A DNA stretch of 64,000 nucleotides. Source: Bacillus paralicheniformis (GTDB lineage Bacteria; Bacillota; Bacilli; Bacillales; Bacillaceae). Position 1 is the stretch's first letter. Every line of letters starts with the position of its first letter. A model generated the notes under the pieces. The model searched no databases and was not told the origin of the DNA. It saw only the letters and a list, made by a program, of their open reading frames with translations. The DNA is taken from the NCBI RefSeq assembly GCF_001042485.2, contig NZ_LBMN02000018.1:1-64000 (forward strand), written 5' to 3'. The position numbers and the translations under genes were made by a program. Below are positions 56,736 to 64,000 of the stretch, piece by piece.

Positions 56736-59150
56736 TTGAGTTTTGACCATCAAACAATCGAGAAAAAGTGGCAGGACTATTGGCTTAAAAATAAAACGTT
56801 CGCCACGCGTGAAGATAAATCCAAACCGAAATTTTATGCATTGGACATGTTTCCGTATCCGTCAGGCGCAGGCCTTCACGTCGGACACCCTGAAGGCTAT
56901 ACGGCAACTGACATTTTGTCCCGCATGAAACGGATGCAAGGGTACAATGTCCTCCATCCGATGGGCTGGGATGCATTCGGGCTTCCTGCGGAACAATATG
57001 CGCTGGATACGGGAAACGATCCTGCCGTCTTTACCGAACAGAACATTGACAACTTCCGCCGCCAGATCAGAGCGCTCGGCTTTTCGTATGACTGGGACAG
57101 AGAAGTCAATACAACAGATCCGGACTACTATAAATGGACGCAGTGGATTTTCTTAAAGCTTTACGAAAAAGGTCTCGCTTATGTAGATGAAGTCCCTGTA
57201 AACTGGTGTCCTGCGCTTGGAACCGTTCTTGCCAATGAAGAAGTCATCGACGGCAAAAGCGAACGCGGCGGCCATCCTGTAGAACGCCGTCCAATGAAGC
57301 AGTGGATGCTGAAGATTACCGCTTATGCCGACCGTCTCCTTGAAGATCTGGAAGAACTCGACTGGCCGGAAAGCATCAAAGAGATGCAGCGCAACTGGAT
57401 CGGCCGTTCCGAAGGGGCGCATGTTCATTTTGCGGTCGACGGCACAGACGAAATGTTTACGGTTTTCACAACGCGGCCTGATACATTATTCGGTGCCACA
57501 TATGCCGTTTTGGCTCCGGAGCACGATTTGGTTCAAAAAATCACGACGCCTGAACAGCAAGACGCGGTCGACGCCTATATCGAAGAAGTTCAATCAAAGA
57601 GCGACTTGGAGCGGACAGACCTTGCCAAAACAAAGACAGGCGTCTTCACAGGTGCTTATGCCGTCAATCCGGCAAACGGGGAAAAAATTCCGGTATGGAT
57701 CGCGGACTATGTCTTGGCTACATACGGAACCGGAGCGGTCATGGCCGTCCCTGCCCATGATGAGCGGGACCACGAATTCGCATCAGCATTCGGGCTGCCG
57801 ATCAAAGAAGTCGTCAAAGGCGGAGATGTTGAGAAAGAAGCTTATACAGGCGACGGCGAACACATCCATTCAGATTTTCTGAACGGCCTTGATAAAGCGG
57901 CTGCGATCGAAAAAATGATTCAGTGGCTTGAGGAAAACGGGAAGGGCGAGAAAAAGGTAACATACCGCCTCCGCGACTGGCTGTTCAGCCGTCAGCGCTA
58001 CTGGGGCGAGCCGATCCCGGTCATCCATTGGGAAGACGGCACATCGACTCCGGTTCCTGAAGAAGAGCTGCCGCTGATCTTGCCGAAAACGTCGGAAATC
58101 AAACCGAGCGGAACGGGTGAGTCCCCTCTTGCGAACATTAAAGAATGGGTGGAAGTGACAGACCCTGAAACAGGCAAAAAGGGAAGACGCGAAACGAATA
58201 CGATGCCGCAATGGGCGGGAAGCTGCTGGTACTTCCTGCGCTACATCGATCCGAAAAACCCGAACGAACTGGCTTCCCCTGAAAAATTACAGGAATGGCT
58301 TCCTGTCGATATGTATATCGGAGGTGCGGAACACGCCGTTCTTCACTTATTGTATGCGCGCTTCTGGCATAAATTCCTTTATGACATCGGGGTCGTTCCG
58401 ACGAAAGAGCCGTTCAAACAGCTTTATAACCAAGGAATGATTCTTGGTGAAAACAACGAAAAAATGAGCAAATCCAAAGGCAATGTCGTCAATCCGGACG
58501 AAATAGTGGAGACTCATGGTGCGGACACGCTCCGGCTGTACGAAATGTTCATGGGGCCTTTGGATGCATCGATCGCCTGGTCAACGACAGGACTTGACGG
58601 CGCCCGCCGCTTCCTTGACCGCGTATGGCGTCTGTTCATCGATGACAATGGCGGGTTAAACGAGAAGATCGTTGAAGGAGCCGGCGAAACGCTTGAGCGC
58701 GTCTACCACGAAACGGTCATGAAAGTAACAGACCATTTCGAAGGTCTGCGCTTCAATACAGGTATTTCTCAGCTGATGGTCTTCATCAATGAAGCATATA
58801 AAGCTGATCAGCTTCCGAAAGAATACATGGAAGGCTTCGTGAAATTGCTGTCTCCTGTCGCGCCTCACTTGGCTGAAGAGCTGTGGAGCCGACTTGGACA
58901 TGAGGAAACGATCACGTATGAAGCATGGCCTGTCTATGATGAAGCAAAGCTCGTTGATGACGAAGTCGAAATCGTCGTTCAGCTGAACGGAAAGGTGAAA
59001 GCGAAGCTGAACGTTCCAGCCGACGCCGACAAAGAACAGCTTGAAGAGCTGGCGAAAAACAATGAAAAAGTAAAAGAACAGCTCGAAGGAAAAACGATCA
59101 GAAAAGTGATTGCTGTACCTGGAAAGCTTGTAAATATTGTCGCAAATTAA
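56736..59150 (+). CDS. leuS: Leucyl-tRNA synthetase
   Basis: 804 residues. HIGH-type [10 protein letters not shown] near 48, KMSKS motif ([11 protein letters not shown]), and a CP1 editing domain including [12 protein letters not shown] and AHDERD. Class Ia. TTG start at 56736 behind AAAGGAGG. Preceded by the T-box. Confidence 0.98.
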   Translation: MSFDHQTIEKKWQDYWLKNKTFATREDKSKPKFYALDMFPYPSGAGLHVGHPEGYTATDILSRMKRMQGYNVLHPMGWDAFGLPAEQYALDTGNDPAVFTEQNIDNFRRQIRALGFSYDWDREVNTTDPDYYKWTQWIFLKLYEKGLAYVDEVPVNWCPALGTVLANEEVIDGKSERGGHPVERRPMKQWMLKITAYADRLLEDLEELDWPESIKEMQRNWIGRSEGAHVHFAVDGTDEMFTVFTTRPDTLFGATYAVLAPEHDLVQKITTPEQQDAVDAYIEEVQSKSDLERTDLAKTKTGVFTGAYAVNPANGEKIPVWIADYVLATYGTGAVMAVPAHDERDHEFASAFGLPIKEVVKGGDVEKEAYTGDGEHIHSDFLNGLDKAAAIEKMIQWLEENGKGEKKVTYRLRDWLFSRQRYWGEPIPVIHWEDGTSTPVPEEELPLILPKTSEIKPSGTGESPLANIKEWVEVTDPETGKKGRRETNTMPQWAGSCWYFLRYIDPKNPNELASPEKLQEWLPVDMYIGGAEHAVLHLLYARFWHKFLYDIGVVPTKEPFKQLYNQGMILGENNEKMSKSKGNVVNPDEIVETHGADTLRLYEMFMGPLDASIAWSTTGLDGARRFLDRVWRLFIDDNGGLNEKIVEGAGETLERVYHETVMKVTDHFEGLRFNTGISQLMVFINEAYKADQLPKEYMEGFVKLLSPVAPHLAEELWSRLGHEETITYEAWPVYDEAKLVDDEVEIVVQLNGKVKAKLNVPADADKEQLEELAKNNEKVKEQLEGKTIRKVIAVPGKLVNIVAN

Positions 59151-59153
59151 TGG

Positions 59154-59182
59154 AAAAGCCCCTTCAATCCGAAGGGGCTTTT
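59154..59182 (+). terminator. leuS terminator
   Basis: AAAAGCCCCTT / AAGGGGCTTTT hairpin. The T run continues directly into the repeat element. Confidence 0.88.
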
Positions 59183-59403
59183 CAGCGTGCCGACAAACCC
59201 GCGCATTCGTTGGCAGGCCTGCTAAGCCGGTGCTTACGATAGGAGAAAAGATCAGGCGGCTAACCGCCTAACACCGCCGTCACCACATCCTGTGGAAGAC
59301 CGCTCCGATGCTCGGCTTTCCCAGACTGCAAGGATTGCGGGACAAAGGATGACAAAATCCCAAAACTATAAGCCGTTTTGGGATTTTGTTAATAATCTGA
59401 AAG
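59179..59403 (+). repeat. Family B intergenic repeat, copy 2
   Basis: About 225 bases, same orientation relative to the upstream gene as copy 1 (52398-52641). It starts CTTTTCAGCGTGCCGACAAA, ends CTGAAAG, and holds the same hairpin (59350-59391) with loop TATAAGCC against TAAGAGCC in copy 1. Between the hairpin and the VOC gene (59404-59501) nothing else is recognised. Confidence 0.85.
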
Positions 59404-59501
59404 CTCTGTCATTCCGCCGAAAGGATGAAAATATTTCAGCCGTTCGCTTCGTTTCAAATGATCCATGACCGCTTAAAATGGGAAAAAAGGAGATGATTAA
59501 G

Positions 59502-59906
59502 ATGCATTTTTCCGATTTTTCCGCCGTACAGGTCAGAATCGCCCGGCCTACAGACCGTTTTGACGAAATCGTTGCGTTTTACGAAAAGGGGCTGGGCCTG
59601 AAAAAGCTTGGCGGTTTTTCAGGACATCAAGGGTATCATGGCGTCATGTTCGGCTTGCCGAATGTCCAATATCACCTTGAATTCACCTCCCATATCGGAG
59701 GCAGCCCTTGTCCGGCACCGACCAAAGACAATCTGCTCGTTTTTTATATTCCTGATCAGAAGGAAATCAAGAGTATTTTAAAAAGGCTCGCTGACATGGG
59801 CCATCACGAAGTGCCGCCAGAAAATCCGTATTGGAAGGACAAAGGGGCAACAGTGGAAGATCCGGACGGCTGGCGGATCGTGCTGATGAATACCGAAGGC
59901 ATTTAG
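59502..59906 (+). CDS. VOC/glyoxalase-family protein
   Basis: 134 residues, one VOC domain. Metal-ligand candidates: His/Gln near the start (AVQVRIARPTDRF), HLEFTSH and VEDPDGWRIVL. Could be a dioxygenase-like, fosfomycin-resistance-like or lyase protein; no substrate evidence. ATG 59502 follows AAAGGAG. Confidence 0.83.
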   Translation: MHFSDFSAVQVRIARPTDRFDEIVAFYEKGLGLKKLGGFSGHQGYHGVMFGLPNVQYHLEFTSHIGGSPCPAPTKDNLLVFYIPDQKEIKSILKRLADMGHHEVPPENPYWKDKGATVEDPDGWRIVLMNTEGI

Positions 59907-59917
59907 ATATAGGAACG

Positions 59918-60811
59918 TTATGCCTGTGCCCAGTCTCTTGCTTTCGTGCGGACGATATCTGTAAAAGCCGCCATTGCAGGAGAAAGCCATTTGTTTTTAT
60001 GATAAGCCATTTGAGTGGAAAACAGGGCGTCGCGGACAAGCGTGCCCTGAAGCTTTCCTTCTTCGATATCAGTGCGCGTTGTGATCAAAGGAAGAAGGGA
60101 TACGCCCAAACCGCACATCACGCACTGTTTAATTGCTTCGACACTCCAAAACTCCATCGTATGGTCGGCAATGACTCCCCTTTGACGTAAATACTCCTCA
60201 AAAAAATCACGGTAGCTGCAGCCGTGCTCCGTATATAAAAACGTTTCATTTGCGGTAAAAGTCAAATCATCAAGGGCCTTTTGTCCTGCCGGGTGTTCCT
60301 TTGGAAAGATGAACACCATTGGCTCATTGACCAGCTTTTCAACATGAAGGTCGTTTTCTTTCCGATCGTTGTCCAAAAGAAAAGCGACATCGATTTTTCC
60401 CTGCTTCAATTCATCTCTCAGCTGCCAGCACGTGGAAGACTTTAATGTGACCGTGACCTGCGGATATTTGTTAGTAAATTCGTGAAGAATGGCAGGCAAT
60501 CTGTAAACCGTTAAAGATTCCGAGGCGCCGATGATCAAGTTTCCCGACGGCTCCTGGTCGTTTTCCGGAATGTGCCTCGCTTTTTCATACAGTTCGACCA
60601 TTTCTGCGGCATAAGGGAGAAGGTGTTTTCCTGCTTCTGTCAGCATCATTTTTTTCCCCAGCCTGTAGAACAGCGGCTTTCTTAATTCTTGTTCGATTGC
60701 TTGAACGTGCGAAGTCACAGTTGACTGCGCATATCCCAAATAATCGGCAGCACGGGTAAAACCGCCGATATCCACGATGGTTTTGAATGTTTTCAAATGT
60801 CGGATCTCCAT
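59918..60811 (-). CDS. LysR-family transcriptional regulator
   Basis: 297 residues. Winged helix MEIRHLKTFKTIVDIGGFTR and AQSTVTSHVQAIEQEL, then a LysR substrate-binding domain. ATG 60811 lies nine bases from GGGAG; the 60820 ATG abuts it. Divergent from the permease operon, which it probably controls. Effector unknown. Confidence 0.9.
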   Translation of the reverse strand: MEIRHLKTFKTIVDIGGFTRAADYLGYAQSTVTSHVQAIEQELRKPLFYRLGKKMMLTEAGKHLLPYAAEMVELYEKARHIPENDQEPSGNLIIGASESLTVYRLPAILHEFTNKYPQVTVTLKSSTCWQLRDELKQGKIDVAFLLDNDRKENDLHVEKLVNEPMVFIFPKEHPAGQKALDDLTFTANETFLYTEHGCSYRDFFEEYLRQRGVIADHTMEFWSVEAIKQCVMCGLGVSLLPLITTRTDIEEGKLQGTLVRDALFSTQMAYHKNKWLSPAMAAFTDIVRTKARDWAQA

Positions 60812-60835
60812 CTCGTCCATCTCCCTTTTATTTTA

Positions 60836-60865
60836 TATCGAAAAATTCGAAGTTGCAGATCGATA
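60836..60865. promoter_or_regulatory. Inverted repeat in the LysR/permease divergent region
   Basis: TATCGA (60836-60841) and TCGATA (60860-60865) with an 18-base gap, centred between the divergent genes. Possible LysR operator; placement supports it but the T-N11-A core is not clear. Confidence 0.35.
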
Positions 60866-60937
60866 ATATCTATTTTACTGATGAATTAAACAAGATTACA
60901 ATCATTTTAAACGACTTTGCGAAAGGATTGTATCAGT

Positions 60938-62188
60938 ATGAGAGAAAAAAAGCTTGGCCCTTTATTATTAAGCGGGCTGATGACGGGGCCTATTTTAGGG
61001 TCGGGAATCATTCTGCTGCCGCCGATGATTCATCAGACAGCGGGGGACTATGCGATTTTTGCATGGCTGTTGATGTTGGGAATCGGTTTTTTATTTGCCT
61101 GGATTTTTGCCAGATTGAGCGTCGAGTATCCGAATGATGCCGGGATTGCTTATGCGGCTGAAAAAGCGTTCGGTTCCCGTGTTAAAAAGTTGGCAGTCTT
61201 TTATTTTATCATGGCTGCGAGCTTCGGCCCCGCCGCCGTATTAATGACGGCCGGCGAATATATTCATTCTCTTGCGGCCGGCACGGCATTTCCTGCTGAA
61301 CTGTACGGCTTCATTTTTTTTATCTTTTGTATGGTAGTTCTTTGCTTTAACCTTTCATTTGTCGGCATGGTTGCACTCATTTTTTCCACTGCCGCGGCCC
61401 TCATTCTGTTTGGAAGCAGCGCAGCTTCTGTGCCTTACTTTCGTGAGGGGCCGCTCGTAGACGGAACATTTCAGTTTGCCGATTTTGGCCGCGGATTGCT
61501 GCTGCTGTTCTGGGCATTAGTTGGATGGGAAATCGTCGGCAACTACAGCATGGAAGTGAAAAACCGCGGGAAAACGATTCCCCGGGCCGTCGTGATCAGC
61601 AGCCTGACGGTAACGCTCATATATGTGGCGACTGCGGCAGCTGTTCAATGGATTGATCCGGGGTTCTTCGCAAACGGACAATTGAAGCTGGCGATGATGC
61701 TGACGCCGTTGTTCGGATCTTTTGCATTGCCTGTGATCGCAGTCCTCACTGCTGTCCTCTGCATGTGCGCTTATTTTCAGGTGACAGGCGGAGCAGCCAG
61801 GCTGGTGGCATCGCAGGCCGGCGGGCTGTTTGCCCGCAGATCAAGGGGAAATCAGCCGATGGCAGCGCTGGGGCTTATATTTTTCATCCATACCGTCGTT
61901 TTCGTCTGCCTGATGTTTCACTTTCTTAATGTTGAGACACTGGTTCTGATCGCAAACGCCTTTTTCATCTGCAACTCGCTGTGCGGTCTTGCCGCTGCTT
62001 ACAAGCTGCTATCCGGCCGGGTTTACAAAATAGGCTGCCTCTTTCTCATGGGGTGCTTCTCGCTGCTTCTTTTGTTTTCATCACCCTGGGTCTTACTGTT
62101 TATCATGCTTGCCAGCGCCTTGTTTGTGGTGAACTTCCGTCAACTTATCATCTGGAAAAAGGTAAAACGCCCTTTCAAATCGTATTAA
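60938..62188 (+). CDS. APC-superfamily amino acid permease
   Basis: 416 residues, about 12 membrane segments. GPILGSGIILLPP near the N-terminus is the APC TM1 glycine motif, and LLFWALVGWEIVGNYSMEVK the TM6 region. ATG 60938 follows AAAGGATTG. Substrate unknown. First gene of a three-gene operon under the LysR gene. Confidence 0.88.
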   Translation: MREKKLGPLLLSGLMTGPILGSGIILLPPMIHQTAGDYAIFAWLLMLGIGFLFAWIFARLSVEYPNDAGIAYAAEKAFGSRVKKLAVFYFIMAASFGPAAVLMTAGEYIHSLAAGTAFPAELYGFIFFIFCMVVLCFNLSFVGMVALIFSTAAALILFGSSAASVPYFREGPLVDGTFQFADFGRGLLLLFWALVGWEIVGNYSMEVKNRGKTIPRAVVISSLTVTLIYVATAAAVQWIDPGFFANGQLKLAMMLTPLFGSFALPVIAVLTAVLCMCAYFQVTGGAARLVASQAGGLFARRSRGNQPMAALGLIFFIHTVVFVCLMFHFLNVETLVLIANAFFICNSLCGLAAAYKLLSGRVYKIGCLFLMGCFSLLLLFSSPWVLLFIMLASALFVVNFRQLIIWKKVKRPFKSY

Positions 62189-62219
62189 TCAATCAAACGG
62201 AAAAAGAAAGGGGAACACG

Positions 62220-63107
62220 ATGCGCAGTCAACTTTTCAAACTGCTCGGCGATTTGCCGGGGAAAAAAAGCATTGGTGTGAGCACTCTTAAAATTGAAGAA
62301 AAGTCATCTTTTATTCTCGAAACGCTTTTGCTTGAGTTAAACGGAATTGAAGCGGTGCCGGCCTATTTTGCAAAACCGAAACAGATGAACGGCAAGCGGC
62401 CGGCCGTGCTTTACTGTCATTCACACGGAGGACGTTACGAAAGGGGAAAGGAGGAGCTGATTGAAGGAGCGGATTACTTGCAAACACCGCCGTTCGCCGA
62501 GGAATTGACGGCCTTGGGATTTTCCGTGCTTGCGATTGACCATTGGGCTTTCGGAGACAGGCGGGGCAAAACGGAGAGTGAGATATTTAAAGAAATGCTT
62601 TGGACAGGGCGGGTGATGTGGGGAATGATGGTCTTCGACAGCATCAGAGCCATCGATTACCTGAGCATGCGGGAGGACACAGACGAAAGCCGCATCGCTT
62701 CACTCGGCATGTCGATGGGAGGTCTGATGGCCTGGTGGACTGCTGCATTGGATGAGCGGGTCAGCGTATGCGTTGATATATGCGCGCAGGTGGACAGCGA
62801 AACATTAATCAAGACGCAGAATTTGGACCGTCACAATCTCTATTCGTATGTTCCAGGGCTGGTCAAGCACTTTTCAACCGCTCAAATCGAAAGCCTGATC
62901 GCTCCAAGGCCTCATTTAAGCCTGGTCGGAACCGCAGATAAACTAACGCCAGTTCAAGGGATTGACCTCATTGAAGAAAAGCTGTCCGATGTGTATAAAG
63001 AAAAAGGCGCCGGTGAACGCTATGAAGTGTTTCGCTCTCATTCAGGGCACTTCGAGACAGCCGGAATGAGGCATAAAGCGATCGGTTTCTTAAAAACATG
63101 GCTGTAA
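62220..63107 (+). CDS. Alpha/beta hydrolase (dienelactone hydrolase/esterase type)
   Basis: 295 residues. Nucleophile elbow GMSMGGLM, oxyanion region CHSHGGRYERG, catalytic Asp/His near GTADKL and SHSGHFE. A larger family member with YTH-like metal-free fold; substrate unknown. 31 bases after the permease. Confidence 0.85.
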   Translation: MRSQLFKLLGDLPGKKSIGVSTLKIEEKSSFILETLLLELNGIEAVPAYFAKPKQMNGKRPAVLYCHSHGGRYERGKEELIEGADYLQTPPFAEELTALGFSVLAIDHWAFGDRRGKTESEIFKEMLWTGRVMWGMMVFDSIRAIDYLSMREDTDESRIASLGMSMGGLMAWWTAALDERVSVCVDICAQVDSETLIKTQNLDRHNLYSYVPGLVKHFSTAQIESLIAPRPHLSLVGTADKLTPVQGIDLIEEKLSDVYKEKGAGERYEVFRSHSGHFETAGMRHKAIGFLKTWL

Positions 63108-63125
63108 AACAGGAGGTGAATCACT

Positions 63126-63890
63126 GTGAAAAAGGTGACGATCATCGGAGGGAACGGCACGGTCGGCCGCGTATTAGCGGGCGGATTGGCAGGCGAAGGA
63201 TACGAGGTGACAGTGCTGGATTTAAAAGAACCGGATGAAAAGCCGGCTGTCCGCTTTGTCCGGGTGGATGCGGCAGATTACAATGAAGTCGTGAAAAACA
63301 TTCCTCTGAATACGGATGCGGTGATCAACCTTTTAGCTGTAAAGCCGACGGGCGATTTGCTTGACCGGCAGGAGTTTGAGAAAATGACGGATATCTTTTT
63401 TAAAGCAACATATACGATTTTGCGGGCGGCGGCGGAGCTCGGGGTGCCGAAGGTGGTTTTTGCAAGCAGCAACCATGTGACAGATGTGTATGAAAAGGAC
63501 GGAGATTCTCTGCTGGGGAGGCAGATCAACACTGATGACTACCCGCAGTCGAAAAGCTTGTACGGCTTGCTAAAATTGGCGTCCGAAAATCTCGGCTACC
63601 TTTTCTCGCACCAATTAGACGCCAAGGTTTCCGTGATCAATCTGCGGATCGGGACAGCCGCTGAAAATGAGCAAGAAACGCTGCGCGCAAAACCGAGGAG
63701 CAAAAAAACGCTGTTATCCCACCCCGACCTTATCGGGATTTTTAAAGCCGCAATCGAATCCGGCAAAACATATGGTACATATTATGCTGTCAGCGACAAT
63801 AAGGGGCGGCCGTGGTCGATCGATTCCGCCATTCGGGAACTGGGGTTCAAGCCGAAAGTAAGCGCCTCAGACATCCTTGATGAAGACTGA
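63126..63890 (+). CDS. NAD(P)-dependent epimerase/dehydratase-like dehydrogenase
   Basis: 254 residues, extended SDR. Rossmann GGNGTVGRVLAGGL, catalytic Tyr-x3-Lys in the SKSLYGLLKLASEN block (YGLLK). Related by pattern to uronate dehydrogenases and sugar epimerases. Start GTG 63126 behind AGGAGGTGAATC. Last gene of the operon. Confidence 0.87.
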   Translation: MKKVTIIGGNGTVGRVLAGGLAGEGYEVTVLDLKEPDEKPAVRFVRVDAADYNEVVKNIPLNTDAVINLLAVKPTGDLLDRQEFEKMTDIFFKATYTILRAAAELGVPKVVFASSNHVTDVYEKDGDSLLGRQINTDDYPQSKSLYGLLKLASENLGYLFSHQLDAKVSVINLRIGTAAENEQETLRAKPRSKKTLLSHPDLIGIFKAAIESGKTYGTYYAVSDNKGRPWSIDSAIRELGFKPKVSASDILDED

Positions 63891-63893
63891 CGT

Positions 63894-63921
63894 ATCATCT
63901 TCTAAGGTGATGATCTTTTTC
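63894..63921 (+). terminator. Weak terminator after the dehydrogenase gene
   Basis: ATCATC / GATGAT six-base stem followed by CTTTTTCT. Short, so low confidence. Confidence 0.4.
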
Positions 63922-64000
63922 TCCGCTTTTCTGATCCTGCTTAAAAAATGATTATAGACGCTCTTCTTTCTGTTTGCTACATTTTAGACACGATATCGTA

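Noticed and set aside
63898-64000. Minus-strand open stretch with plausible residues (NRKKSVYNHFLSRIRKAEKKI)
   Set aside because: No start codon, stop codon just upstream (TAA), runs to the window edge; could be a fragment but cannot be supported.

Overview
The window is a stretch of chromosome from a member of the Bacillus subtilis clade, most likely the Bacillus licheniformis group. Gene content and order follow the B. subtilis glg - men - ythAB - luxS - dps - ytkD - pckA - metK - asnB - ytpAB - ytr - leuS backbone almost gene for gene. It departs from that backbone in several places: an inserted zinc-starvation cluster, a glycosyltransferase/PAP2 pair, an orphan metQ, and a terminal LysR/permease/esterase/dehydrogenase block. 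Comparisons with B. subtilis are from memory, not from an alignment.

Layout. 1-2.8 kb: the 3' end of an rRNA operon (23S-5S spacer, 5S rRNA, terminator), about 650 bases of decayed sequence, then a 20-gene tRNA cluster with a clear promoter and terminator. 2.9-10.9 kb: glycogen operon glgBCDAP, tightly overlapping. 10.9-20.4 kb: convergent yteA, divergent menA, and menaquinone genes menF-D-H-B-E-C. 20.5-23.4 kb: two small genes and a cytochrome bd-type oxidase (ythAB). 23.5-26.3 kb: zinc-starvation cluster of Zn-free L31 (rpmE2), a His-rich zinc-binding lipoprotein and a COG0523 GTPase, each behind its own Zur-like palindrome. 26.3-34.4 kb: carbonic anhydrase, yidD, luxS, ytkA, ytzI, dps (SigB promoter), holin-like ytkC (ribosome site inside a hairpin), Nudix ytkD, ABC importer ytlACD, ytmAB. 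34.4-41.4 kb: dicarboxylate-type symporter, pckA (CcpN boxes), metK (SAM riboswitch plus tandem repeats), asnB. 41.5-47.8 kb: GT4 and PAP2 pair, ytoA, ytpA-ytpB lipid genes, mnmL-mnmM tRNA modification pair, ytzC. 47.8-52.4 kb: ytrGABCEF antibiotic-responsive ABC operon. 52.4-59.4 kb: yttA, orphan metQ with a SAM riboswitch, yttB, ytvB, and leuS with a T-box. 59.5-64 kb: VOC protein, LysR regulator, and a permease/hydrolase/dehydrogenase operon.

The most unusual material is non-coding. One family (A) is present in inverted orientation in the 23S-5S spacer and twice in tandem in the metK leader. A second family (B, about 225-245 bp) lies directly behind the ytrF and leuS terminators. It has short inverted ends and a 17-bp-stem hairpin, and one copy is flanked by a 22-bp direct repeat of the terminator hairpin it appears to have split. 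A and B share two short blocks, so they may be one modular superfamily.

How the genes work together. Carbon storage (glg), gluconeogenesis (pckA) and respiration (men, ythAB) sit beside one another. Sulfur and methionine economy recurs (metK, metQ, luxS, two SAM riboswitches). Zinc sparing is grouped in one locus. No phage, transposase gene, CRISPR array or biosynthetic gene cluster was found.
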